Translations under genes and position numbers: made by a program
In this document: in pieces, positions 33,751 to 42,632 of the stretch
Layout: every line of letters begins with the position of its first letter
Numbering within the stretch: the stretch's first letter is position 1
From: Woeseiaceae bacterium
GTDB lineage: Bacteria; Pseudomonadota; Gammaproteobacteria; Steroidobacterales; Woeseiaceae
NCBI GenBank assembly: GCA_028279985.1
Contig: JANQMR010000025.1
Location: 28,104-92,103, forward strand
Length of the DNA stretch: 64,000 bases
Reading direction: 5' to 3'
The notes under the pieces: generated by a model
The model's input: the letters and a program-made list of their open reading frames with translations, nothing else
Database searches by the model: none
Told to the model about the DNA's origin: nothing

Positions 33751-36303
33751 TCATCGCTCTGAAAGTGCATCGATCAGGCTCGATATGCGCAGCGCGGACC
33801 GGTCGATCGAAACATCCGGGGGCACCCGTATCTCGACCGGACGCCCCGGCAGGAGATCGAAAAAGTTGTCCGAGAAATTCACGACCTCTGCCGAATCGAC
33901 CCAGACGTGAACGAATCTCGCCAGTGACGACATCGCTTCGAGCCTGACCGTCCGGCCGCTCGCAGTCACCGCCAGATCGGCCGCGATGTTCGGCTCCCGC
34001 AAGCGGAGTTTCGGATGCTCGCAAAAATAGTGGTGCCGGGTAATGCGTTCGCCGCCGGTGTCCAGGGTCGCGACGAGGACACAGTCTTCGGGCCGCGATC
34101 CGGCAGTTACCGCGTCCAGCGAGCCGGACCAGGCCCGGATGTTGGCGCCGGCCGGGACGACAATATCCGCTTCGTGCCGGAATACCGGTTCGCCCGAGAA
34201 GGTCCGCACGGACACGGACAGCGACACCGATCGTTCGGCCATCCGGTCGTTGATCACGTGCAAATCCAGTTGCCGTCCGTCCTGATCGACGCTCAGTTCG
34301 GTGGCCGCGAAACTCCGGCGCGCCTGGTAGTGCAGCGCTTTCCACTGACCGTAGTAGTCGATACCGGACCAGGAGGCGCCCGGCCACGCGTCGTTGAGCT
34401 GCCAGTAGAGCGAGCCCATGCAGTACGGCCTGGCGAGCCGGTGCGCCTCGATACCGATACGCAAACCCTCGGCCTGCAATACCTGCGACAGGTAGAGGAA
34501 ATGCTCGAAACCGGGCACGACGCCGAAGTGGGTCTTTATGGCATCCGCGATACGCGCGTTACCCGTGGGATGCCGCTGGTGGGCGCGCATCACCGGTGAA
34601 TCGATGTCCCAGTCTCCGGGCTCGGAAAACTTGCGGGTCGATACCATGGCGGGGAGCGATTGGAACCCGAATTCGGTCATGAACCGGGGTACGTTGTCGC
34701 GGTAGGCGGAGAAGTCCTCGCCGCCGTGCCACACGCCCCAGTAGTGGCAGTTCCCCTGGCCTTTCGTCGCCGGTCTCTCCCACATGCTCTGCGGCGAGGA
34801 TGCGAGGTAACAATCGGATCGCGCCGGATCGTGCGCTTCGATCAGTGCGGGAATGACATCGAGAAACAGACGCTCGTAGCCGCTCGTCAACGCCAAGAAC
34901 TGCGCGTCCGTGTAACCGAACTTGCGCGGCCATTCCCAGCATTCGATGCCCATCTCGATCTCGTTGTTGCCGCACCATAAGGCGAGGCTGGCGTGGTGCC
35001 TGAGCCTGCGAACGACATCCGCGACTTCGCCGCTGACGTTGTCGACGAACTCGTCGTCGGCCGGATAAAGCGTGTTCGCGAACATGAAGTCCTGCCAGAC
35101 CAGGACACCGAGCTCGTCGGCCAGATCGTAGAACGTCTCCGTTTCGTAAGCACCGCCGCCCCAGATCCGCAGCATGTTGAAATTGGCGTCGATCGCATCC
35201 CGGAAGATTCGCTCGTAACGCTCGCGCGTCATCCTGTCGAGGAACATGTCCGGCGGAATGTAGTTGGCGCCCTTCATGAAAACCGGAACGCCGTTCACCC
35301 GGAAGAAGAAGGCCCTGCCGTGCGCGTCCGGATCGTTGACGAACTCGATCGTGCGCAGCCCGAAACGCCGTTCGAATGTCGCCACCGTCTCACCTCGAGC
35401 CAGGATCTCGAACTCGAACTCGTAGAGAAACGGCTCGCCGATGTCGTGCGGCCACCAGCGCCGCGGCCGATCGACGTCCAGTCTCACACGGACATGGCCG
35501 CCGCCGGGCTGTAACGCCACGGCCACGGATTCGCCGATCTGCTCATCGTTCGCGCAGCGAATGTTCAGTACCGCGTCGAGCGCTTCGTTCGAGTCGATAC
35601 TGATGTCGAACGCGAGGCTCGCCGAGCGCTCGCTGAGCTCTTCCATATCGAGGGCGACATCGGCGATACGGCAGTGCGGTACGACCTCGAGGTAGACGGG
35701 TTGCCGGATGCCGGACGAAACGAGGCGCGGCGCCCAGTCCCAGCCGAAATGATAGGCCGGCTTGCGCACATAGGCGCTGGTTTTCTCCTCGGAATCGTCG
35801 TTCTCGGCCGGATAAACGATGCCGTCGCGGTCGCGGAGTGCCGCGGTTTCCGCCACCGGCGACCGGAAGACGACGCTCAGCTCGTTGCCGCCGGCGCGGA
35901 GTACGTGGGCGCAAGGCACGCGGTAGCGGCGAAACGCATTGTTCGCCTCCAGGATCACCTCGCCGTTCAGCCGCACGGTCGCATAGGTATCGAGACCTTC
36001 GAAGACGAGATCGACATGCTCGCCGTGCTGCTCACGAGTTATGGAAAACTCGCTGCGGTATTCCCAGTCGCGCTCTTCTATCCAGCGCAACTGTTTGTGG
36101 TTCTCGCGATGAAACGGGTCCGGGATGAGCTCGGCCTCGACGAGGTCGCCGATGTTGCAACCCGGCACGCGCGCCGCAATCCAGGTATCCGTTCCAACCT
36201 CGCGAAAAGACCAGCGCTCCGGCAAAGGAATGCGGAACGGCGCCCGCGGCGCCTTCCGTCGTGCGGGCCTGTTATCCGGCAGGTCTGTCGATGCCCTGGT
36301 CAA
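33751..36303 (-). CDS. GH2 beta-mannosidase
   Basis: 850-residue GH2 enzyme expected to split the Man-beta-1,4-GlcNAc bond of the N-glycan core, or beta-mannosides. Sugar-binding and sandwich domains (EGLDTYATVRLNG; HFGWDWAPRLV) precede a TIM barrel with the acid/base Glu in ALWCGNNEIEMG and the nucleophile Glu in RFMTEFGFQSLP; these strings are typical of beta-mannosidases rather than beta-galactosidases. No signal peptide is seen, so it is probably cytosolic and acts after import. The only start that keeps the full N-terminus is TTG 36303. A LacI-type operator lies 127 bases upstream. Product GlcNAc would feed the kinase encoded nearby. Confidence 0.92.
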   Translation of the reverse strand: MTRASTDLPDNRPARRKAPRAPFRIPLPERWSFREVGTDTWIAARVPGCNIGDLVEAELIPDPFHRENHKQLRWIEERDWEYRSEFSITREQHGEHVDLVFEGLDTYATVRLNGEVILEANNAFRRYRVPCAHVLRAGGNELSVVFRSPVAETAALRDRDGIVYPAENDDSEEKTSAYVRKPAYHFGWDWAPRLVSSGIRQPVYLEVVPHCRIADVALDMEELSERSASLAFDISIDSNEALDAVLNIRCANDEQIGESVAVALQPGGGHVRVRLDVDRPRRWWPHDIGEPFLYEFEFEILARGETVATFERRFGLRTIEFVNDPDAHGRAFFFRVNGVPVFMKGANYIPPDMFLDRMTRERYERIFRDAIDANFNMLRIWGGGAYETETFYDLADELGVLVWQDFMFANTLYPADDEFVDNVSGEVADVVRRLRHHASLALWCGNNEIEMGIECWEWPRKFGYTDAQFLALTSGYERLFLDVIPALIEAHDPARSDCYLASSPQSMWERPATKGQGNCHYWGVWHGGEDFSAYRDNVPRFMTEFGFQSLPAMVSTRKFSEPGDWDIDSPVMRAHQRHPTGNARIADAIKTHFGVVPGFEHFLYLSQVLQAEGLRIGIEAHRLARPYCMGSLYWQLNDAWPGASWSGIDYYGQWKALHYQARRSFAATELSVDQDGRQLDLHVINDRMAERSVSLSVSVRTFSGEPVFRHEADIVVPAGANIRAWSGSLDAVTAGSRPEDCVLVATLDTGGERITRHHYFCEHPKLRLREPNIAADLAVTASGRTVRLEAMSSLARFVHVWVDSAEVVNFSDNFFDLLPGRPVEIRVPPDVSIDRSALRISSLIDALSER

Positions 36304-36429
36304 TGCCGCTGCGACGGGAACACGTGACGGAAACGGCGGCCCGCTCTCGCGGGATACGCGATTCGTCTTTTCGCCACACTACCCCTCTCCCCTGGTGGGT
36401 ACTCTTGCGAGGGTGCATCCTAACAGGGA

Positions 36430-36443
36430 TGTAACCGGTTACA
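36430..36443. promoter_or_regulatory. LacI-type operator upstream of the beta-mannosidase gene
   Basis: Perfect 14-base palindrome TGTAACCGGTTACA, identical to the core of the operator at 33669-33686. It lies between lacI and the GH2 gene, 127 bases before the latter's start. Two exact copies in the same locus argue for a single repressor; the adjacent LacI-family protein is the obvious candidate. Confidence 0.8.
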
Positions 36444-36454
36444 CCACTGCTCCG

Positions 36455-36538
36455 TCGATTCGGTCGTCGGTTCGATTGTCCATTCGAGAGTCCATTCCAT
36501 CGTCTACCGGATAGTCCATCCGATAGTCCAGCCGATCG
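36455..36538. repeat. Degenerate 12-base tandem repeat between lacI and the GH2 gene
   Basis: Five to seven imperfect 12-base units of the type TCCATCCGATAG (clearest from 36479 to 36538) in the gap between the lacI stop and the operator. It is non-coding. Two neighbouring units differ at two to six positions, so it is older or faster diverged than the arrays inside genes. Confidence 0.7.
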
Positions 36539-36587
36539 GGCTCATGCGAATCCGGCGGGTGCCGGCGAAGAATCGGAAAGCGTGCTT

Positions 36588-37589
36588 TCAGTCCGGCCGG
36601 ACCGTGCCGGAGCTGGCGCGGACGATCAGGTCGTAGTCCAGGATGACGTTGTTCTGCGAATTCGGACGGCCCTCGATCTGGTCGATCAGCATATTGCAGG
36701 CAATCTGACCGATTTCGTCGGAGGGCTGGTCGATCGTCGTCAGCGGTGGATCGTAATGGCGGGCGAAGTCGATGTTGTCGAAACCCGCGACCGATATGTC
36801 CTCGGGCACCGAGAAGCCCGCGCGCTTCAGGCTCTGTATGGCCCCGATCGCGATCTCGTCGTTCATGCAAAACAGGGCCGTGGGCAAGTCGTTCAAGCGG
36901 GCGATCCGCGAGCCGGCTTTGACGCCCGACGCCATCGAGTAGTCGTCGGCGTGAACGATGAGCTCGGGGTCGAGCGTGACGTCGGCCTCTTGCAAGGCGC
37001 GACGGTAGCCGACCAGCCGATCGATCGAGTGCGGGTTCTCCGGCTGTCCGCAAATCGTCGCGATGCGCCGGTGTCCCAAGGACAAGAAATAATTGACGAT
37101 CGAGCGTGCTGCTTCGATATTGTCGATTCGCACCGACGGCAATGCCGTGTCGGCGCAGCCACAGGCATAAACGATCGGAAAATTGGCGCGCCGGGCGATC
37201 TCGGAATTCTCTTCGCTGGGACGGAACTGGATGATGCCGTCCGCCAGGCGCGTCTCCACCAGTTCGATGTACTCGTCTTCGCGGCGTAGCGAATCCCGTG
37301 TGTCGCCCAGCAGTACCGAGTAGCCGCGGTTTTGCGCGGCCAGCTCGACGCCGCGGGTGACCCTCGAATAAAACGGACTCGCGATGCTCGGCGTAAGGAT
37401 GACGATCGAATAAGAACGTTCGGAACGAAAGTTCCTCGCCAGCATGTTCGGCCGGTAGTTCAGGCGCTCGACCGCTTCCATCACCTTGCGCTGGCTCTCC
37501 TTGGAGACCAGCTCGGGATTGCGGAGCGCGCGCGATACGGTCGCCGTCGAGACGCCGGCAAGTCGCGAAACCTCACGAATGTTGGACAT
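36588..37589 (-). CDS. LacI-family transcriptional regulator
   Basis: 333-residue repressor-type regulator. The N-terminal HTH and hinge helix (IREVSRLAGVSTATVSRALR; RPNMLARNFRS) are followed by a periplasmic-binding-protein-like ligand domain (SPFYSRVTRGVE; RIDNIEAARSIVNYFLSLGHRRIA; VAGFDNIDFARHYDPPLTTIDQP). It lies between the GlcNAc kinase and beta-mannosidase genes, with matching palindromes before the GH2 and TBDR genes, so it probably controls the locus in response to a mannose- or GlcNAc-containing sugar. The start ATG 37589 is preceded by a 12-base tandem repeat rather than a recognisable ribosome binding site. Confidence 0.94.
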   Translation of the reverse strand: MSNIREVSRLAGVSTATVSRALRNPELVSKESQRKVMEAVERLNYRPNMLARNFRSERSYSIVILTPSIASPFYSRVTRGVELAAQNRGYSVLLGDTRDSLRREDEYIELVETRLADGIIQFRPSEENSEIARRANFPIVYACGCADTALPSVRIDNIEAARSIVNYFLSLGHRRIATICGQPENPHSIDRLVGYRRALQEADVTLDPELIVHADDYSMASGVKAGSRIARLNDLPTALFCMNDEIAIGAIQSLKRAGFSVPEDISVAGFDNIDFARHYDPPLTTIDQPSDEIGQIACNMLIDQIEGRPNSQNNVILDYDLIVRASSGTVRPD

Positions 37590-37590
37590 A

Positions 37591-37626
37591 ATCGAACGTT
37601 GGATCGAACTTTGGATCGAACTTTGG
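37591..37626. repeat. 12-base tandem repeat, three units, directly upstream of lacI
   Basis: Three contiguous units of ATCGAACTTTGG (one mismatch in the first) ending one base before the lacI start codon. The array occupies the place of the ribosome binding site and the 5' leader, so copy number could alter lacI expression. Confidence 0.85.
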
Positions 37627-37636
37627 GAAGCCGGCT

Positions 37637-37800
37637 CTAGTGTCCTGTCCCGCAGATAACTTGCCTGGTTCGGTGTGGATTTTTATGCCTGACAAGGCGC
37701 GGCGACGAGTAATAGCGGGGCTATTGCGAGGAGTCGCAACGCCGCCAGGCGCGATAAAACGCGCCGAATCAGGCAAGTTATCTGCGGGACGGGACACTAG
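37637..37800. mobile_element. MITE with 27-30-base terminal inverted repeats
   Basis: A ~160-base element with near-perfect inverted ends: TGTCCTGTCCCGCAGATAAC at the left (37641-37660) and its complement at the right with one mismatch, together about 30 bases each (37638-37667 and 37770-37799). CTAG occurs at both ends, consistent with insertion into CTAG with TA duplication as IS630/Tc1-type elements do. The interior is non-coding, carries TAGCGGGGCTATTGC (37713-37727) and is rich in GCG steps. No transposase. It lies between lacI and the kinase gene. Confidence 0.8.
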
Positions 37801-37871
37801 ATCAATAGTGCCTTAACCGGCGGCGGCTGTCTCCCGGGAACTTGAATCAGCTTGTGAATCAGGTTGCCCGT

Positions 37872-37933
37872 TGATCCTCGGTTCGGATCCTCAGTCCGGA
37901 TCCTCAGTCCGGATCCTCAGTCCGGATCCTCAG
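37872..37933. repeat. 13-base tandem repeat at the 3' end of the GlcNAc kinase gene
   Basis: Units of GGATCCTCAGTCC: three perfect (37885-37923), a fourth partial (37924-37933) and a degenerate one before them (37872-37884). The kinase stop codon TGA (complement of TCA at 37930-37932) lies inside the last unit. Unlike the arrays within genes the period is not a multiple of three. Confidence 0.9.
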
Positions 37934-38829
37934 TTCGTCTTCGACGCGCTCATTGTCGACGCACTCATGGCCAACAACAACGCACCGTGTTCCGCGGCTC
38001 GTTTGGCCTCGACCACGCACGCGGCGGCATCCGCACTGATCCGCGATGACAATCGCCGACTGAGTCCGCCGACCAGCGCCACGGAAGGGGCGCCGAAGGC
38101 TTTGAGCCGCAGGATGAGGTCCGACAGGTAGGCACAGCCTTCGTCCAGGATCCCGCGGGCAACCGTGTCCCCGTCTTCCGCCGCCTCGATGACCAGCGGC
38201 GCGAGACTCGCGAATCGCGCCGGCGGAGCCGCGCTCATGAATTCGACGAGCTCCAGCGGCCCGCCGCCGGTCTCGTCACGCAGCAAGGTTCGCAAGGACG
38301 TGCCCGGACCGAGCTCGTCGAAATCGAGCAGCACGGCGCGCACCGCCTCGAGACCGAACCAGGCGCCGCTGCACTTGTCGGCAAACGGAAATCCGTAGCC
38401 GCCCAACGAATGCCACTCGCCGTCCACCAAGGCGCAACCCGCCGACCCTGTCCCCACGACTACTACGCCGCCGGACGCACCGCCATGCGCGCCGAGACAG
38501 GCGATCTCGATGTCCGTCGTAAGCTGCATGTCGCGAAACGGGTGCTCCCATTCGATCATGCGCTCGAAGGCCGACCGGATATTGACGCCCGCAAGCCCCA
38601 CACCCGCCACGACGCTGGAAATCCGGCGAGACGGCAGGCCGGCGTCGGACAGTGCGCGCAATACGGCCTCGGTCACCGATATCCGTGCCTGCCGCGCGTC
38701 CTGGAAAGCGTTGGCGGAACCCGCTATACCCGCGCCGATGTGCCGGCCGCGCGCGTCCGCCAGCAAGGCGCGGCATCGCGTGCCGCCGCCGTCGACGCCG
38801 GCATAGAGCAGTTCGGCTTCGGTTTGCAT
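37930..38829 (-). CDS. BadF/BadG-type N-acetylglucosamine kinase
   Basis: 299-residue ASKHA-fold sugar kinase. The N-terminal phosphate loop DGGGTRCRALLAD (about residues 13-25), the adenosine-side GGVVVVGTGSAG and GGYGFPFADKCSGAW segments and a C-terminal ALVGGLSRRL match the BadF/N-acetylglucosamine kinase family (COG2971). It would make GlcNAc-6-phosphate, the substrate of NagA encoded 12 kb away in the same locus. It is the last gene after the ABC permease genes (21-base gap). Glucosamine or another hexosamine is an alternative substrate. Confidence 0.88.
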   Translation of the reverse strand: MQTEAELLYAGVDGGGTRCRALLADARGRHIGAGIAGSANAFQDARQARISVTEAVLRALSDAGLPSRRISSVVAGVGLAGVNIRSAFERMIEWEHPFRDMQLTTDIEIACLGAHGGASGGVVVVGTGSAGCALVDGEWHSLGGYGFPFADKCSGAWFGLEAVRAVLLDFDELGPGTSLRTLLRDETGGGPLELVEFMSAAPPARFASLAPLVIEAAEDGDTVARGILDEGCAYLSDLILRLKAFGAPSVALVGGLSRRLSSRISADAAACVVEAKRAAEHGALLLAMSASTMSASKTN

Positions 38830-38850
38830 GGGCGGACCGTCAAGACCGGC

Positions 38851-40152
38851 TCACGCCTTGATCCCCGAGGTCGCGACGCCTGAAATGATGAACCGCTGGA
38901 AGAACAGGAACAGCACCGCGACCGGCAACATCGCGAGTACCGCACCGGTCATCAACAGGTGCCGGTTGTCCACGTACGGTGACCGGAAATACTCCAGCCC
39001 CAGCGTCACGGTGCGGTATTCCGGATTGTCGAGGTAGATCAGCGGGCCGAGCACGTCCTGCCAGGTCGCGACGAAGGTAAACAGGCCGACAACGACCAGT
39101 ACCGGGACACAGTTCGGCAGGATCACGAACAGGTAGGTCCGCAACGGGCCGCAGCCGTCGATCTGCGCCGATTCGTCGAGTTCCTTAGGCAAGGTGAGCA
39201 TGTACTGTCGCAGCAGGAATACGTTGAAGGCGCCGGCGGTGAAGTGAGGCACGATCAAGGGCAGGAAGGTATCGACCCATCCGAGCGACTTGTAGATCGA
39301 AAACAGGGGTACGAGCGTCACCTGGCCGGGAATCATCATCGTCGCAAGCAGCAGGACGAATAACACGTCGCGGCCCTTGAAATTCAATCTGGCGAAAGCG
39401 AACGCAACCAGGCTGCTGGACAGGATCTGGCCGATGACGGCCATGGTGCTGATGAAAAAGCTGTTGCGAGAGAACTTGATAAACCCGGTCGAGGTCTCGC
39501 CGAAAGAAGCTTCAGGGCCGCGCAGGGTTTCCGGATAGTTTTCGAAACGCGCTTTCCAGCCGATGACTTTCTCATACTGCTCGTTTCTGAGGACCTCGAC
39601 GTCGGCTTGCGTTTCGTCCGGCGGTACGACGAACAGGAACTCGTCGAACCCGCCGGCGCGCTGGCGGATCTTCTTGGCAACGACGGCAAGCTCGCGACCG
39701 TCCGACTCGAGACGGACGATGTCGGAACGCAGGAATCGAATGGACGGCGGCACGTCGTTTGCCGCTGACACATCGGCTGACACATCGGCCAATGAGTCGG
39801 CCGATACATCGGTGTCGGGCCACCAGCGCGTGAGCTGCGACGGCTTGCCGTCATTCAGCCGAACGTAGTACGCGCCGGGCCCCGAGGACCCCGGCGATTC
39901 CGCGGACAGGTTCGGCGAACCCACAAGGCGAAACCACCTAAAACCGTCGGCTTCGACGACCCGGTTGCGTGACGTGAAATCGACATCGACACGCTGAAAC
40001 TCGCTGGGGTACAGCGCCGGCGGATTCATCGCCAGCCCATCGAGGGTTTTGATCGACGAAATCAGCACCCAGTAGAACGGGAACAGCAGCACGGCGGACA
40101 CGCCGAACAACAGGGCATACAGGACGATTTTCTTGGTCGTATCCGGCTGCAT
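38851..40152 (-). CDS. MalG-type ABC sugar permease with a large extracytoplasmic insertion
   Basis: 433-residue permease, about 150 longer than usual CUT1 MalG proteins. Helix 1 (residues about 9-30) is followed by some 165 extra residues (about 50-215) before the remaining five helices. That insert should face the periplasm and contains a (DVSA)-type 12-base tandem repeat. The cytoplasmic EAA loop is present near the C-terminal half (ELDESAQIDGCGPLRTYLFVILP). ATG 40152 lies two bases after the stop of the binding-protein/permease fusion, with GGAAA upstream. Partner of the MalF-type fusion and of the MsmX-type ATPase encoded on the other side of the AraC gene. Confidence 0.9.
   Translation of the reverse strand: MQPDTTKKIVLYALLFGVSAVLLFPFYWVLISSIKTLDGLAMNPPALYPSEFQRVDVDFTSRNRVVEADGFRWFRLVGSPNLSAESPGSSGPGAYYVRLNDGKPSQLTRWWPDTDVSADSLADVSADVSAANDVPPSIRFLRSDIVRLESDGRELAVVAKKIRQRAGGFDEFLFVVPPDETQADVEVLRNEQYEKVIGWKARFENYPETLRGPEASFGETSTGFIKFSRNSFFISTMAVIGQILSSSLVAFAFARLNFKGRDVLFVLLLATMMIPGQVTLVPLFSIYKSLGWVDTFLPLIVPHFTAGAFNVFLLRQYMLTLPKELDESAQIDGCGPLRTYLFVILPNCVPVLVVVGLFTFVATWQDVLGPLIYLDNPEYRTVTLGLEYFRSPYVDNRHLLMTGAVLAMLPVAVLFLFFQRFIISGVATSGIKA
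39763..39810. repeat. 12-base tandem repeat, four units, in the MalG insertion
   Basis: Four contiguous 12-base units encoding DVSA-DSLA-DVSA-DVSA in the extracytoplasmic insertion of the permease. Two units differ by a single base; the frame is maintained. Confidence 0.88.
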
Positions 40153-40154
40153 GC

Positions 40155-42632
40155 TCAGGTTTCCGTGTACACGAAGCGCTTGGAGATCTTTATCTGGATC
40201 ATCGTCACCGCAAAGATGATGACGAAAAGCACGAAGGCCCATGCACAGGCCTTGCCCATGTGCAGATTGTTGAAAGCTTCGTCGTAGATGTTCACCGCGT
40301 AGAATCGCAGGGAATCGCCGGGGCCGCCGATCTGCGACGGGTTATCGACGAAGAACAGCGCGGGCGTAAACACCTGGAACGCGCCGATGGTCGTCATGAT
40401 GACCATGAACAGAATGACGGGCGACAACATCGGCAGGGTGATACTAAAGAAACGCCGGACCGTTCCGGCGCCGTCGATCTCCGCCGCCTCGTACAGCGAT
40501 CGCGGAATCTGCTTCATGCCGGCGTAATAGATGATCGTCGCCCCGCCGATCCAGAACACGTTCATCAATACGACGGTGTAGAAGGCGTGCTGTTCGTCCA
40601 GCCAATTGATGGGATGGGCGCCGAATGCGGTAATGATCCGATTGACGATGCCGAATTCCTTGTGGAACATGTTGACCCAAAGGACGGCTGCCGCGGCGCC
40701 CGTGAACAGCGACGGAAAATAGAAGATCGCCTTGAACGAGTCCGCCCCGCGCACGCCGCTAGTCAACAAGCCCGCGGTCGCGATACCTCCGATCAGCGAA
40801 ATCGGTATGACGAAGAGCGCATACTTGAAAGTTCGCTCCAGGCCCACCAGGAAATAGCGATCTTCGAACAGGTCCAGGTAATGCCGGGCGCCCACCCAGA
40901 CGGGTTCCGAGATCATGTTCCATTCGGTGAACGACAGGTAGATCGAGGCGATGATCGGGCCGATCGTGAAGAACAGGAACCCGAACAGCCATGGCGACAG
41001 GCAAATGAACGCGGCGATATTCGTCGTCGTCGATGCCATCGGCCGCGAGCTGCCCTCCTGGCGCCTGACGTAACGCAGGTACAGCAGAAACGCCGCTCCG
41101 AACAGCGACACGAGCACGATGGGCAACAGGACCTGCCTGCCGGTCGATTCGCCCCCCCGCTCCATTCGGGCGAACGCGGCCTGCAACTCGGCGTCGAGTA
41201 CCGGCAATTGTTCCTCGACGGCGGCCGCCACCACGCCGCGCATCTCCTCGACGAAGGCGTCGAAAGTGGCTTCGTCCACGATGTCGTAGCGTGACTGCAG
41301 CTTGCGCAGGCGCGTTTCGTATTCGTTGTCGAGACGGGTATCCAGCCGCTCGCCCCAGGTCAGGTAAGCCTTTTCCACATAAGTCGCGGCGGGAGACATG
41401 AACGGCCGGGCGTTCTCGATGTCGACGAGGTAAGCCTCGAGGTCCTCGATGCCGTACGCGTTGTCCAGAAACGAATCGGCGGCGCCTTGCCCGATCGGGA
41501 CGCTCCGCAGCGTATGCGTGATGATCGCCTGCGCGGTGGGCGAAGTGAGGAACCTGACGAACTCCCAGGCCTCCCGCGGATGTTTCGAATCCCGGTAGAT
41601 TCCGACGGCATTGACGCTCATCGACTGGATGGAGTCCCGGTGTATGGGAATCGGCGTCACGCCGAAATCGACGCCGTGCTCCCGCAGCGTCTGCAACACG
41701 TAGGGACCGTGGTAGGCCATCGCGAACTGGTTGGACCGAAGCATCTGGTCGCCCGAGAATTCGGCAGCCCTGAAGACCGACGCGGGCGCCTGGATCCGCT
41801 CCGCGTGCGTCATCTCGAAGATCTCGATCACTGCCCGCTTGAGCGCCTCGTCGCCCGCAATGTCGGTTCGGGTCGGATTCACGCGCCGGTCGAAGAACGT
41901 ACCGCCATACAGTCCGAACAGGATGTCGTTCCACCAGCCGCCGCTGCCGATGCCGTAGCGGACGGTATTGCCGTGCTGATCGCGCAAGGTGAGCTTGCGT
42001 GCCAGCGACTTGAAGTCCTGCCAGCTCATCGGCCGGTCCGCGGGCGGCCACTCCTCGGGCGGGATGCCGAGCTCTTCCAGGCGATCGACCGAATACACGA
42101 CGGCGCCGACCGCGAGCTCGATGGGCAGGGCGTACTGGCGGCCGGACCAGCGCATGCTTTCGACGGCGCCGGGATAGAGCTCCGACAAATCCGTGCCCGA
42201 CTCCGCGATGAAATCGTCCAGCGGCAGCAAGGCGCCGTGGTTGATCCAGACGCCGGCGGAGGCGCTGACCAGCGAAATCACGTCCGGCGCAAGTCCCGAT
42301 GCGGCCTGGGTCTGCAGTTTGGTCCAGTACTGGCCCCAGGGCAGTATCATGATATCGACGGCAATGTGCGGATGCCGTTCGACGAACTCTTCCGCCACCT
42401 GCTGGTAGGTTCGGACCGTGCGTTCGCCGCCGAAGAACGTCCAGCGAACGACCGTCTTGTCGCCCCGGTAGCTCTCGTTTTCGACGATTGCCGCCGCAAC
42501 CGGACGCGGCGCCATCGACAAGACCAGTACCAGCGCCGCCAGCGCGCACCAAAGCCGCGCGAATCGAGCCGGCGTCGGTCCGCGGGCCGCTCGCGGCGTC
42601 CAGGCCGAAGTCGTCGCCGAAGTCATCGACAT
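40155..42632 (-). CDS. Solute-binding protein fused to a MalF-type ABC sugar permease
   Basis: About 825 residues. A signal sequence (hydrophobic ALAALVLVLSMAP) leads to a family-1 extracellular solute-binding domain (about residues 40-450; WTFFGGERTVRTYQQVAEEF, PDVISLVSASAGVW, AREAWEFVRFLTSP-like segment). A membrane helix (about 490-510, LPIVLVSLFGAAFLLYLRYV) and then a full MalF-like permease follow (FICLSPWLFGFLFFTIGP; EAA loop IPRSLYEAAEIDGAGTVRRFF). The binding protein is thus tethered to the transporter instead of free in the periplasm. Among several in-frame ATGs, 42632 has GGGA 7 bases upstream. Substrate probably a mannose- or GlcNAc-containing oligosaccharide, inferred from neighbours. 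Confidence 0.9.
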   Translation of the reverse strand: MSMTSATTSAWTPRAARGPTPARFARLWCALAALVLVLSMAPRPVAAAIVENESYRGDKTVVRWTFFGGERTVRTYQQVAEEFVERHPHIAVDIMILPWGQYWTKLQTQAASGLAPDVISLVSASAGVWINHGALLPLDDFIAESGTDLSELYPGAVESMRWSGRQYALPIELAVGAVVYSVDRLEELGIPPEEWPPADRPMSWQDFKSLARKLTLRDQHGNTVRYGIGSGGWWNDILFGLYGGTFFDRRVNPTRTDIAGDEALKRAVIEIFEMTHAERIQAPASVFRAAEFSGDQMLRSNQFAMAYHGPYVLQTLREHGVDFGVTPIPIHRDSIQSMSVNAVGIYRDSKHPREAWEFVRFLTSPTAQAIITHTLRSVPIGQGAADSFLDNAYGIEDLEAYLVDIENARPFMSPAATYVEKAYLTWGERLDTRLDNEYETRLRKLQSRYDIVDEATFDAFVEEMRGVVAAAVEEQLPVLDAELQAAFARMERGGESTGRQVLLPIVLVSLFGAAFLLYLRYVRRQEGSSRPMASTTTNIAAFICLSPWLFGFLFFTIGPIIASIYLSFTEWNMISEPVWVGARHYLDLFEDRYFLVGLERTFKYALFVIPISLIGGIATAGLLTSGVRGADSFKAIFYFPSLFTGAAAAVLWVNMFHKEFGIVNRIITAFGAHPINWLDEQHAFYTVVLMNVFWIGGATIIYYAGMKQIPRSLYEAAEIDGAGTVRRFFSITLPMLSPVILFMVIMTTIGAFQVFTPALFFVDNPSQIGGPGDSLRFYAVNIYDEAFNNLHMGKACAWAFVLFVIIFAVTMIQIKISKRFVYTET

